Of a DNA stretch of 64,000 nucleotides, positions 33,881 through 45,300 are shown one piece after another. Location: NCBI GenBank assembly GCA_027886175.1, contig JAJNNQ010000001.1:10829501-10893500 (forward strand). Reading direction: 5' to 3'. The position numbers and the translations under genes are program-made. How positions within the stretch are numbered: position 1 is the stretch's first letter; every line of letters starts with the position of its first letter. The notes below the pieces were generated by a model, which made no database searches, was not told where the DNA came from, and saw only the letters and a program-made list of their open reading frames with translations. Origin of the DNA: Phylloscopus collybita (Eukaryota > Chordata > Aves > Passeriformes > Phylloscopidae).

Positions 33881-34450
33881 GAGGCGAATAATAGATACAA
33901 ATCATGACCAAAGAAGAAATGATTGTCATTGCAAAAATGTATTTATTAATGATCTTCACATAATTCTCTGGGAGTGATATTCTGCAAGACAGAATTGTGA
34001 TAGATTTTCACCAAATGGGAATATTTCCCTCCAGAAATGTGTAGCATTAAAGGGAGTGAAGAAGCTGAATGTGTTTCCTCCAGTCAGGAAAATGACGGAT
34101 CAGGGACAAGAGACAATACATTAGTAAACAATATAAAAAATGTACATTTTGTCATTTTGTATTCCTGAGTTATTCTAAATCTGTGAATAAATCGAGAGCT
34201 TAAAGTCTCTGGAGCTGTTTTGAAGTCTCTTGCTTTCTATAAATATTGCATTTGCCTCAAGTAAGAATTTCTGACATGTATTAAAAAAATATACATTAGT
34301 AAAGCTTATAAAATAGATATTTGGAATGCTGTTATTGTTATTTTTTATTAAAAATACAGTTTAATGGAACAATTGAGTTCTACTTCAAAGTGTCAGAATT
34401 ATTTTTCATGCTTTTCTCCCCGTGTTCTTTGAACTTTATGGTTGAAGCTC
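33880..34450. promoter_or_regulatory. Candidate conserved noncoding element
   Basis: Abrupt switch from a CpG cluster to an AT-rich, non-repetitive block. It contains ATGATTGTCATTGCAAAAATG near 33920-33938, TATTTATTAATGATC near 33938-33953 and CTATAAATATTGCATTTGCC near 34240. It lacks open frames apart from a 71-codon one at its end. The adjoining CpG cluster and site density fit a developmental enhancer, unproven. Confidence 0.35.
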
Positions 34451-35870
34451 TAATTTCCTGCTTTCTGATTTTGTCCCTGTTTGAAGCAGTCGTTCCCCTG
34501 CACAGATATCGCTCTCTGCTCCCCTTGCTCCGGTGAGATCCTCACGCTGGGGGCTGGTGGCAGCTGGCCCTGATTAGCTGAGCTGGGAAGGTCAGGTCCA
34601 GTGTGGCCTGGGGACAGCTGGCCAGTGTCACCTCGCTGGGGCAGAGCTGAGGAACAGCTTACAGCTGCTGCTGGGCTTCTCACGGGGAAGTTTGGGGGAA
34701 ATCAATGCCCAGCACGAGGCATGCCCTTGGTCAGCGGCAGCAGAGGGGGTGAGGGCAGGTCTGTAACAAACTGACAAGTCTGGCTGCAAGGGACGAGCCC
34801 TGAGTGTGATGGCACTGAGAAAACAGCTCCGGAGCCTCCCCTCGGTGACACGGTTCTCTCGCCCGCTGTTCCACGCAGCCTGCAGAGGCACTGACGGTTA
34901 TCATGTGTTTGCAACATTTAGTCCGGCGAAAGTCCAGAACGCTGGGTTTTTTGTGACACTGACCATGTAGCGAGCTGACCCCCAGCTCAGGCCGCTGGCA
35001 GCGTGTCTAATTGCACAGCCCAGGTGGGCCCGGCATCGGGCAGCGGTGCTGGATGCCCCGGCAGGGAGCGTGACCTGCCATCACCTGCCCGCCCCTCCTG
35101 CCAGGTGGCCGCATGTCTCAGCACTCGGAGCATGTCTCTGCCAGCCCTGGGGCAGAGGCAGCTCTGGAAGAACAGCCCGTGTTTCTGAGCTCTGCAGAGC
35201 TTTGCTCATGGTCACGCATCCCCGAGTGGCTGCTCAGCGTGCTTGTCTCCCTGCTGGAGCAGCCGGGAGCTGGGAGAGCCTCTGGTGAACCTTGGCCAAA
35301 GACTGAACACGCGCTGCAGCCACGGCCTTGCACGGACTTACAGGCTCTGTATTCCACCTGCAGAATCACTTGGGTAAGAGAAAAATACAGGAACATTTTA
35401 CAGGAAAAAAAATCTTTGTAATTTCCCTGTTACCAGTACAGGGCTTCACCTGGAGCAATTTTAAGAATTTTCTGGAGAAAACAGTTGCAGCTTTAGTTCC
35501 AGAAATACACAGAGTGATGCTGAAACTTGCGAGTAACTGACAGGAACAGAACACATGTCACTGAACAGAAAACGAAGTCAATGAACAAAACACAACATAA
35601 ATAAACGAAACATAATGTAATTGACCAGAACAGGGGAGGGGACAGTCTCCAGCCAACACACCAGAGGTTTTATATCGGTGTTATCTGCGCTATGTGGCAC
35701 CAGCCTGAACCATAGCAGTAATATCAAAGAGCTCTTCAACTTATTCATAATTAGCAGTGGGAATGCCCAGGCTTCGTTTTGTGCTCACAAAGGACCAGGG
35801 GCTGCTTCGAAGGGAACTGGAACTCTTTAATTAACTCCTTTCTAGAGCTTTCCTTTGTTGGGGTTTCAGG
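34450..35870. other. Intergenic flank of the CpG island
   Basis: Moderate-GC unique sequence with no recognised gene. A 10/12 match to the CTCF core lies at 35098-35109. Near 35530-35630 there are several near-repeats of an A-rich motif (GAACAGAACACA, GAACAGAAAACG, ACAAAACACAACATAAATAA). Confidence 0.4.
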
Positions 35871-37300
35871 CCCTGTGTCGCTGGTGGAGGGAGCCCTGTC
35901 CCCCCTCGGGACGCGGTGCTGGGGCGGCCGTTGCGGGCAGAGCGCGATGCGGGCCCGGGAGCGGCGGGCCCCGCTCTGCTCCCGCAGCACCGCCGTGCCT
36001 CCCACACGCCGCTGCCCCGGCCGGCCGTGCCCCTGAGGGCAGCGGCTCCTCCACAGCCGCCGCCCCGCTCCAGCCCTGCCCTGCGGAAGGTGCCGGAGGG
36101 TTCTGGAGCCGCAGCGGGTCCCGCTGTGAGGAGCCGCGGCTGGGCCGGCAGCCGTTGCCCACACAGGCTGCCCACAGCGGCTGTGGGCGCCATTCCTGAG
36201 GTGACGCCGGGCTGGCGAGGCCGCCGTGTTCCGATAAGCGGCGTCCCACAGAGTTCGGGGCCCTGAGGGGCTGCCGGGGGGAAGCCGCGGCGTTCCTCAG
36301 GTGCAAGGGGCTTTGGGTGAGGCTGTGGCCTCTGCAAAGGGAGTAGTTTATCCTCAAGGGGAGGAAAGCGCAGAACTCGCCGGAGCGCAGGGACCCCTCG
36401 CGCGGCGGCAGTGGCGGGAACCTCCGTGAGGCGCCGGCCCTGCGCTGCGCCCTGAGGGGAGCGCCAGGGCCGCGGAGGGCACGGCAGGGCAGTGCGGGCC
36501 GTGCCGCGGGCACCCAGCGGAGCAGCAGGCGGCCTGCAGTGGGCACCATGTGAGGAAACAGCGCCCAGAAGCCGACAAAAGGTAAGGCTGGAGAGGAAAC
36601 CGGCTGGAGGAGTGTGTGGGTGGTGGCTCGGTGGCTCCTCGAGGTGGGCTCGGCCCTGCTCGGGGCAGGCGGAGGCCATGGGGGCCTGGCTGAGGATGCA
36701 CAGCCGCCTGGAACTTGTGCTGGCAGGGTCACGGTCCTTTATGAAGAGGGACGTGAGGTTTGGTGTGTGTGTGTGTTACACCTGAGCCCCGTGGGGATCG
36801 GCGGCTGCCAGGCAGGCAGACGGCAGCGGGAGCAGGGCTGTGGGCAGGGAGGCGTTTGCCGTGGAGCGGAGTCCAGCTATACTTGAGTGCTGATTTAAAA
36901 CAAGGGCTTGTGGAAGTCCTGTATAGGGGTGAGTGCTCGGCGCTTTGGCTGTGTTTGCTGTGGAGGTGCTGGCGCTCCGCGTTTCCCTCCCGCCGCGGGG
37001 TGCTTGGGGCCGGCAGTGCTGGCCCGTGCCGGGTTCGGCTGCCCGAGCTGTGCGGGTGCTTCCCGGCCGTGCTGGGGCACGGGGCGGGAACAGGGAGGCA
37101 CCTGCGTACACCGGCTGCCAGCAAGAGCTGGGCAAGAAGCAGAGGACATCTATGTCCAGGCAGACACAACACACGCACACACAAAAAGCCCGCACGGAGG
37201 TTTTCTTTCTGTCTTTGAAATGCCGGAGCGGCCTGGTGTGGGGCGGTGTTGGAGCCAGGCCCGGCAGGGTCAGGGGTGCTCAGGTGTTGGGGTTGAGCAG
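35870..37300. promoter_or_regulatory. Intergenic CpG island, candidate promoter
   Basis: The densest CpG region of the window outside LHX2, with several GGGCGG/GGCGGG-type boxes and GCGCGATGCGGGC near 35941 (NRF1-like). On the + strand AAAAG|GTAAGG at 36582 is a strong splice-donor match inside the island. Frames up to 288 codons run in two overlapping minus frames and on the plus strand, as expected from GC content; none shows a domain. It could be the start of a lncRNA or a distal promoter of the next gene (NEK6 in mammals). Direction cannot be fixed from sequence. Confidence 0.55.
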
Positions 37301-37581
37301 GTTAAGGAAAAGACTGGTGGCATGTCACTCTGAAATCCGAGAGCTGGACAGCCTGTCAGGAGACTCAGTAAACCTCATGTTGACCAGGGACTCCAGCATG
37401 CTGGATATCCACTTATTTTCTGATGCTTTCACACAACAGGTCTGCACCAGAGCATCAGAAAGTGTGAGGTTAGGTGCAGAGGTGTTCTCTTCGTGCAGTT
37501 ATGTGAATTGCATCATTATATTTCACTTAGTTTTTATCCGCTGCCCACTTGAGTTAGTGACAGAGGATTTCAAGGCTAGGC

Positions 37582-37610
37582 ATGCAAATTAAAGCAAGAG
37601 CTGCTATTGT
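37582..37610 (+). promoter_or_regulatory. POU octamer next to a SOX-type site
   Basis: A perfect octamer ATGCAAAT (37582-37589), immediately followed by TAAA, lies 16 bases before ATTGTTTTTT (from 37606), a SOX-type ATTGT core. Such pairs occur in neural enhancers that also use LIM-HD factors. Either site can occur by chance. Confidence 0.3.
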
Positions 37611-37619
37611 TTTTTCAGA

Positions 37620-40600
37620 TACCTGTCAGCTCTTCTTACTCAACCTAGCGCAGACTGAATTTGAAAGCAGAGGAGCCAGGGCTGTGGTATTCCTGGCAGA
37701 ATGATAGCTGACAGGCTCCTCACAGCTCCAGAATCAGAGTCATGTCTGACACAGAGGAACATGTGTTGGCAACCTTGCTTGAGCCACGTTTCCAGAGCTG
37801 TAAAGAAACTGGAGCATTTCCAGGGGATGACAGAAAAGCTGCTGTTTCAGGGGAGAGCCAGAGGCCATGTCATTGTCATTCTTCTCTGTTTGGCAATCTG
37901 CTCAGATTCCTTGGAAGAGCACCTGAGAGCATTTATGGGACAGGAGAAGTAATAAAACTTAAAGTGATGGCCTAGTACTAGAAAGAAACTTATTAATGCA
38001 ACATTTATGGCTACAAAGGTGCTCCTGCCCTGCGTGGCCTTGCTGCCATTCTTTTGGGGGGCAGAGTAGTGCTGCTGGGGCACAGTCTGTGTGATGAAAA
38101 CCACAGCGTGCAAGACAAGAGCACTTCCTTACTTATTTGTTCTTTGAGAATCTGGCACTGGTGGATGCTGGTGTCCCCTCCATGAGGTGCTTGTCATCCT
38201 GTGTGTACTGTGAGGGCATGGCGAGTGCTGCCAGGGGTACTGTGACAGATGGAAAGATCCTGCTTAGTACCAGTGATTCACAATGCTTTGCTTTGCTCAA
38301 GATGCATCTGGAAAGTTTCCCAGATTATACATCTGCCCCTTTGACACTGAAGCAGCAGCGCAAGTTGGAGGCCAGAAGGAACAGAAAACAGATTTAGTCT
38401 GGGCTGTTCTTTGGGGCAGGGATTGTCTGTCTCCATGCTTGGAAAGCAACTGGAGAGCTACCCCAGCCCAGAACAATTCCTACAGCAATTGCAGGAGAGC
38501 TGGGTGCCAACAAATTGCAAATGTGATTGGGGTACTGGAAAAAGCAAGAAGGTCCAGCGCTGGAACTGAAATGGTTGTTGCCCCATCCCTGCAAGTGCTC
38601 AAGTTCAGGCTTTGGAGTGACCTGGTCCCTGCCCATGACAGGGGTGGGGAATGAGATGGTTTTTAAAGCATTTTCCAACCCAAACCATTTTGGGATTACT
38701 ATGATTGTTTCATTAGTTTTGTTGTGATATGATTTATAAGAATATAAATTTATTTTAAAGTAAATACAGCACAGGTGTGAGGGCCTTGCCTGAGCTTTGC
38801 TTCTTAGGAAGGTGAGACCAGAAAAGTTCCTTATTCTTCATTGTCCAGACTTTTAACACAGAGCATCCTGCCCCATATTAACTTTTGCATTTCTCATCAA
38901 GATGCAACAGACTTTAAATAGCATGTGCATGACTGACTCTTTTTTTTTTTTTTACTCCTATGGAGGCTGATATACAAAGTACCTCAAGTGGCAGCTGTCA
39001 CCAGTGAGGTGGCATTTTTCTTCACTGAGGCTGACAGCAGCTGTCCAGGAGAAGTATGAATGGAATGAGAATGACATCATGTTTATTCAGGGATGACATT
39101 CCCAGCCATGGATCAGTGTCAGCAATATTTTGATAAGTTTTAGAATGAGAAAACATTTCTTGAAATGTTCCCTGATTTATCCTTTGTAAAATACACAACA
39201 CAAAAAATAATTGAAGAGATTGCATCAGGACAAAGCAGGGCTTGCCTGTCCCATGTTTCCACGCAGTGTTTTATCCGTGCTGCAGACAGTCCATAGGCAC
39301 CAGGACTCACAGCAGCTTTAACTCTTGCCAGCCCAGCTGCTTCACTCCACAGGCTTTTCCCTCCGCTGCTCCTTGACCCGGCCCAGTTTGGAACTGGGCG
39401 TAGTGGATTTCATCGCTGTCAGAGACAACGAGTAGCTGTAAGGGGAGTCAGTCAGCCAGAGCAAAGGAGGGCTGGACTAGCTTTTAGGATTAGCTTTTAG
39501 GATACTGGGACAGAAATAGGAACAACTTGCCTTGGTTCCTTACAGTGCAACTAATGGGACTGGTATCTTAAATATATATAGATGGTTCAGTCAGGGTTAT
39601 CATGTGATGACTGATGAGTCTTTTTGAGGCTGACTGACCTGGATGAAATCTCTTCTGCCGCTAGAAGCTGTTCGTCCTGAAACCTAATGAAAAGTTTTAG
39701 GCATTAAGGACATAACCCAGTGGATATGAACACCTGAGTCCCACAGGTCTGGAGATCTGGGTTTTATCTTTATTGTATTACTGCTTGTGAACTCTTTTAC
39801 CACAATGGTACAAGTTTCCTCCTTTACTGCTATGTTCACATTTTCTGGTATTTTTTTTTTATGCCTGGGCTCTTTAATTATATTTTTGCTAATATGCACA
39901 CACAGTTCTGATCCTTTCTCAGGTCCAGCCACCCAGGCCACTCTCCCCAGCCACATTTTAAGCATTGTTTGAAAACTGGCTGGCAGGGCCACCCACATCA
40001 GGAGAGAGCCCAGGATGAGCCCTTGGCTGGAATTGCAGCACAGGCTGCCGCAGGCTTTGTTGTTGCTCTCTGACATTAACGAAGAGCTGATTGTTATTGT
40101 TGTCAGTAGGCTCCAAAATTAGTCCTGAGACACCTGCCTTTTCAGAGGTTCTGACTTGCCCTCTCATACCTCTGTCAGTCAGACACCGCTGTAAGTGCTG
40201 ACAGGTCAGGGAGACAAATGTTGGTCTGAATTTTCATTCTGTCTGTGAAATTTGAAGATTTGTGTGTGTCTGCCTAGTAAGAGACATAAAGCAGAAGGAC
40301 ATGCAAGGGTGACCTCACTGCAACTAATACTATAGCTGAACTGAAAAGAAACAACCCCAGTGTGTGTCAGAGTCAGATGTGCAGCCAGGTGTTAACTTCG
40401 CAGCTTTAAATGTATTTGTTCAGTTGTGATCTCCTCCTCATTCTCTCTCTCGCCTCCAGCCTCAGTTCTCTCATGGTATCAGATTCAACAGGGCTATATT
40501 TAATTTGAGTTCAACAGAAGGGCTTATTTAAATATAAACTTTGGGAGTGACAGTGCACTGGCTCAATATGCAAGAAGATTGATGTATGGAAGCGGTTGGG

Positions 40601-41100
40601 GTGTGGAGAAGGGTGGGGGGAGGTCACAGCGTGCCCTGTGAGCAGCCAGTGCAAACAGCAGATGGGCACCTTACCCTCACCACAGCCTGATCTCTGAGCC
40701 ACTGGGTACCTGCAGACACCTGCTCCAGGTGATGGAACAGTCCTGCACAGGTCTCACTCAGGTGAGAACTCGTCCAGTGTCTCAGACCTGGTCAGATCTC
40801 CACAGCCACCCGATCCAGGTGTTGAGCTGAACGAGGCCACCCCATGAGCTGCTCCCCACAGGCCCAGGGTCTGGTGTGACCTGGAGCTCATCGGGAGCAC
40901 CGCGGCGGGATGGGGCTCCTGTAGTGCCTTGAGGTGGTGCCTTGGTAAGGGATGCCTGAAGGTGTGGCTGTCTCTGGGGGAGCTGCTTTCCTTCTGATGC
41001 TCATTCTGGGCAGGGTGTCAGGCTGGAAAGCAAACCATAAATAACCGAGGAGGAGATGGTTCAGCAAAGTGTTCCACTGCAGCCTGAGGAGGATTATCGT
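37620..41100. other. Intergenic region without recognisable genes
   Basis: Apart from the CR1 tail at 38.6 kb and short homopolymers near 38940 and 39850, this is unique sequence. Frames up to 130 codons have no recognised homology. No RNA gene was seen. Confidence 0.45.
38575..38710 (+). mobile_element. CR1 LINE 3' end fragment
   Basis: Reads GCCCCATCCCTGCAAGTG, CTCAAGTTCAGGCTTTGG, CCTGGTCCCTGCCCATGACA and TTTTCCAACCCAAACCATTT, closing in a decayed TATGATT tail. This is the sense-strand avian CR1 3' end. It is 5'-truncated to about 135 bases and has diverged. Confidence 0.87.
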
Positions 41101-42330
41101 TACCAACTGAATGGATTTTGTCTTCTATTTTGTGGGTTGTTTCACACCATTTTTTAAAATCTCAGAGTATTCTTTCCCTAAAAGGAGAAATATTTTCATA
41201 CATCATCATTTGCGTTAACATATGAAATGCCTTTTCTGACCAAAACGACACCATTATCATGAACTTGCTTCTAGTTTTGGCTAAAGGAGGAGCTGGAATA
41301 TAGAGTACATTTGTATCCAGGAACTGATGTAGAGTATGCCAGAAATTCCTGTGTTACACATAGATGTGTTCTTTTTCCCATAGCAGAAAAAAGAGCTATA
41401 CAATGTTAATTTAATTTACATTTCTAGATACACAGTTTGGGAAGGTGTTGGGAAGGAGCAAAAGCAGTGGCCAAAAACTCTGGCTTTGTGATCACCAAGT
41501 TTGCAGAGTGAGAAGCTGCTCCTCTGAGTGTTGAACGAGTCTTACATTAAATACTGAGGAAGCAGCTGTTTCATCTGTGCAAGCTGTCCTACTCTGGAAA
41601 ACAGATCACTTGGTTGATCGCTTTACAACCACATGCTAAACATTCTAAACAATTTATGCATTTTAACTGTATGTTTTTCTCTCTCAAAACTTGCTACTCT
41701 GCAATGTTCCACAGATCTTGTTTATAACACATTCATCTAAAATTATCTCAGTGCACACAGCACCCTCCTATAGAACAGATGCTATGTAACCTGAAGTTCT
41801 GTTTTGATCTCAAATCGACGTGTTTAAGCTACTTGTGTGAATTATAAATTGAAACTAAACTAAGAAAATGAAATTGTGTTTTTTGCCATGATGCTTCCAC
41901 AGTTCAATAGTTGTATTCATTTTAGAATGCCTTTCTGGTGTGATACTTACAGTTACTATTTAAGGTTTAACTATTTTTGTATTTAAGGATCTTCTGGGTT
42001 AGCTTAAAAAAAATCTCTAAAAATTAACCTTTCCCAGCAATGTTATTGAACTCTTCTTGGGTATCTTCTCAGTTTGTTTTTCGCATCACTTCTGAATTTA
42101 GATGAGATTTATATACAAGAGACATTTTCCTTTGTAATTAGCCTACTTATATGTCTTCATGCATCTTGAAAGGATGGCTAAGTATCTCAGGAGATTAGCA
42201 CTTGCATCCTGGGGCCTTTTCATAGCTAAATCACTGGTTATCATCCTCACATAATTATTCATACTTATTTACTATTTATATTACAGTAATTCCTAAAGGA
42301 ATCTCCCAGGTTGGGCCCTGTGTGCTAGGT
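41100..42330. promoter_or_regulatory. Long AT-rich, possibly conserved noncoding segment
   Basis: About 1.2 kb almost free of open frames on both strands and of recognised repeats. It has many homeodomain- and MEF2-like A/T cores (TTTATGCATTTTAAC near 41653, TTTAAGGTTTAAC near 41960, TATTTACTATTTATATTAC near 42270). This is the longest low-GC, frame-free, repeat-free stretch in the intergenic part. Function is inferred only. Confidence 0.3.
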
Positions 42331-45000
42331 GCTGTAGGTGCACAAATGAGATACGTGGGCAGCACAGACCTCCATACTGCTCTGTCCATCTCAGTTTTGT
42401 AGGGAGATCACATTTTGCAGTCTCACTAAGCAGAGAGGACAGAGCATGGCTGCCCCTTTGCTCCTGTCCAAATTCCTGGCTTCACAGGCCTGCCGAGATG
42501 GCCTTTTCCTTGTTTAGAGACTCTGGAAAAGGTTTCTTCAGCACTGTTCTGGCATTGTAACTTGATTTTTTGGAGCCTCAAAATATCTCAGTTTCTTAGG
42601 GTCTGGGGTTTTCCTAAGATAAACTGATTTCCCCTCCTAGAACCTTCGGGCTTATAATGGAGCAGTATCTTTTCACTGCTGCTTTAAAAATGTCTTTTGG
42701 ACACCAGTGTTCCTTTATAAGAAGACCTCATGTTTTTATATAAGAATGAAGAGCTGAAATCAGGATTGCTTCAAAGCAGAAGCATCAGATTCACTTTGGC
42801 TTCAATATTTCACTACAGGAAACAAACGCATAATCAAAGCAGGGGCAGTAACAAGCCTTACACTGGCTTTCCCCCAAACCTGAGGCACTGCAGGCTCTTT
42901 GCCTCTTCAGACCCCTGCAGGGTCCCACAAGAATTGGTTCTTTTCCAGCCCTCCCTGGGTTTATGGGAGTTGTGTTTCCTGTTTCCTCATCCCTCCTGCC
43001 GTGAGTAGATGTGGCAGCTCCTAGCTGTAATCCTGACTTTGCTGGGGGCTCGTGCCTGCAGGTCTGTGGGGACGAGGGGGATGAAGGTGAGTGAGAAGGA
43101 GAGGGAACACTTGCTATCAATGGGAAAACTACAAAAGCAAATAACGCTGCTGTGACCTGAACTGCCAGCCAGGTCCAAGGAAAACCAGGAACAAGGAGGC
43201 ACCTAGCAAGAGCCTGCTGCTGTCACACAGCAAACAGATGGTGCAGACAACCTGACCAGCCATGGTGTCAGCTTCCCCAGGGCTCCCTGGATCAGCCAAC
43301 ATGTGCTGCAAGGCCATGGGCCTTGGTGAGGTCATTGGTCACTTCCCGAGGTGAACGGCTCTGCCTCCCTGCATGCCAGGGAGAGCAGCCCAGGCTCGAC
43401 CTCGTGGTAGGGAGGGAGGCAAAGCGTTGGAGAGGAGTGATAGCTGCAGGCCCTGGCTCTGCTAGTGAGAGTTCATTCACAGCTCTCTTCTGAGGAGGCT
43501 GAGGGACTGCATGAATGGAGAGTGCTGGTGCAGCCATGCTGAAAGGAATATAAGGAAACTGCTTTTGCATCCAGCACAACTCCAGAAGGACCATGGTTGG
43601 GTGAGCAGAATGTGCATTTTCCTGTTGGCTATTGTTTAATTAGGCTGTTGCTGATGCTGACACTGTGTATTTTCTTTGCTCTATCTCCTTTCCTTCTTTA
43701 TTATTTCCTACTTTGGTTTGATGTTGTTGGTATATAAAATTTAAAGAGCTCTAAATTTTTTTAAAGGCCCCTAAAGGGAGCCGTGCTTTTTTTGTGTTAA
43801 AGTCATTACATGAACACCTGTGAACTGTTGAGTTTAATTGGGCTACAGCTGTTGGGGAGCGAGGGGGGATTTATTGGTTTGATTGGCTGTCTTCAGATTG
43901 CGGTGTCATTGTCATGCACTGCCCTTCCAACATGTCTCTTTAAACAGAAGCACATGTGCATATCAGGTACTTACAGGGCCTGGGGTCTGAGGGATGGGCC
44001 TGTCAGAGCAGAGTGGATGGTGTGGCCGTGTGAGGATGCAAAGACAGCCAGCAGAGAGCATGGGAAAGCTGTGTCAGCTGGGGGAGCAGCAGATGGCCGG
44101 CCGGCCAGCCCGCTCCACCCCGCTGGAGGGGCTGCCAAGCTCCCAGAGACATTTCTGAGCACTGACTGATTGTGCCACGGGGTTCCTGGGCAGTGCTGGG
44201 GAGGACAGGATGCGTCCTAGCGGGAAAGTGAGGTCCTGTCTGGAACGTCACATGTCTGCATGGCCAGCAGCAGAGGTCACATAAGAACTGTCTCTACTCA
44301 GGAGGCAGGCTGATGAACCAGGAAAGCCGATCAACCAGGGCACCTCTGCGTGAAGAAGTCCTCCTGCTAAGAAGAGGGGTCTGATACACAGCTAGGGCAG
44401 TCACCTCAGCTCCACAGGGAGTACAGACTCCGTGTCTACACAGAGACAGGGAGGAGCCATGAGCAAACTGCCACGGTACCACCGAGTACCACACAGCCAG
44501 CGTGCCTTTGGTTCATTTTCACTGCAGGGTTTGGCCTAGTGAGGAGCACCCCTGCCCTCTCCCTGAGGGCATGGCATGGGGTGGGGAGGGTGACCCAGGG
44601 CAGCCTGAGCTCAGCTGTGCTCTGCCCCTGCAGAGAAAGCAGCTGGGTGCAGTGCTCACCCAGCTGGGTAGCACCTTTGGACCCTCATGTCCTCTGGCAG
44701 AGCCCTCCAGGCACTTTGTGCCCATTTCCTGCCTGTGGGAGGGTGTCTGTTCTCAGCTGAAAAGTTTAATGAGCTGGGAGGATGTTCCTGCTCTCTCTAC
44801 AAGTGTCCTGTCACCTGCACCTTTGCGCCCACCTCCAGACCCTGGTGGGGCTTAGTGGCACCCTGATTACCAGCTCATCCTCCACTCTATTGTTCTGAGT
44901 CAGTTCACTGTGTGTGTTTGTGAAGGATATGGACAGAGATACCTCTCTATCGTGCCTCAGGGTAGGGGGAAGGGTAAAAAAATTCCTTTTGATTCCTTTT
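42330..45000. other. Intergenic region without recognisable genes
   Basis: Unique, moderate-GC sequence with short frames only (up to 119 codons). It holds the plus-strand CTCF-like core at 44086. No mobile element or RNA gene was recognised. Confidence 0.45.
44086..44097 (+). promoter_or_regulatory. CTCF-core-like site, forward
   Basis: GCAGCAGATGGC matches CCASYAGRKGGC at 11 of 12 positions on the + strand, just before a GGCCGGCCGGCCAG patch. It would face the reverse-oriented core at 51002. Confidence 0.3.
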
Positions 45001-45300
45001 TTTCTGTTGTTTTCACACCATTAGAAAATAATTAACCTCCTTAGTGAAAGCATGTCTCCTTTTCACCTAAGTAGGAAAACCTTAAAATATACATACAATA
45101 TTTTTAACACTAAGCTTAAATTATGCAGTTGCTGCATTTTGATGATAAATATGCAGATGAGAAGATTTCTGCCTCTTTTATCTTGTGGTTCTAACTCTGT
45201 CTAAAAACAGATTGTCGCAGTCACCCTAATTCTGAGAAAAACAGCCTTTTGTGCATTGAAAAGCCAAAACAAGCAAGTCTGATGATCAGATCTTCTCTTC
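45000..45300. promoter_or_regulatory. Candidate conserved noncoding element
   Basis: Low-GC block with ATTATGCAGTTGCTGCATTTTG (an imperfect inverted repeat) near 45120-45140 and GATAAATATGCAGATGAG near 45144-45160, which includes an octamer-like ATGCAGAT. No open frame crosses it. Called by motif density and composition. Confidence 0.3.

Noticed and set aside
35831..36732. Two overlapping minus-strand frames of 282 and 288 codons in the CpG island
   Set aside because: They occupy the same DNA in different frames, are rich in Ala, Pro, Arg and Gly, and have no domain. GC-rich sequence with few stop codons explains them.
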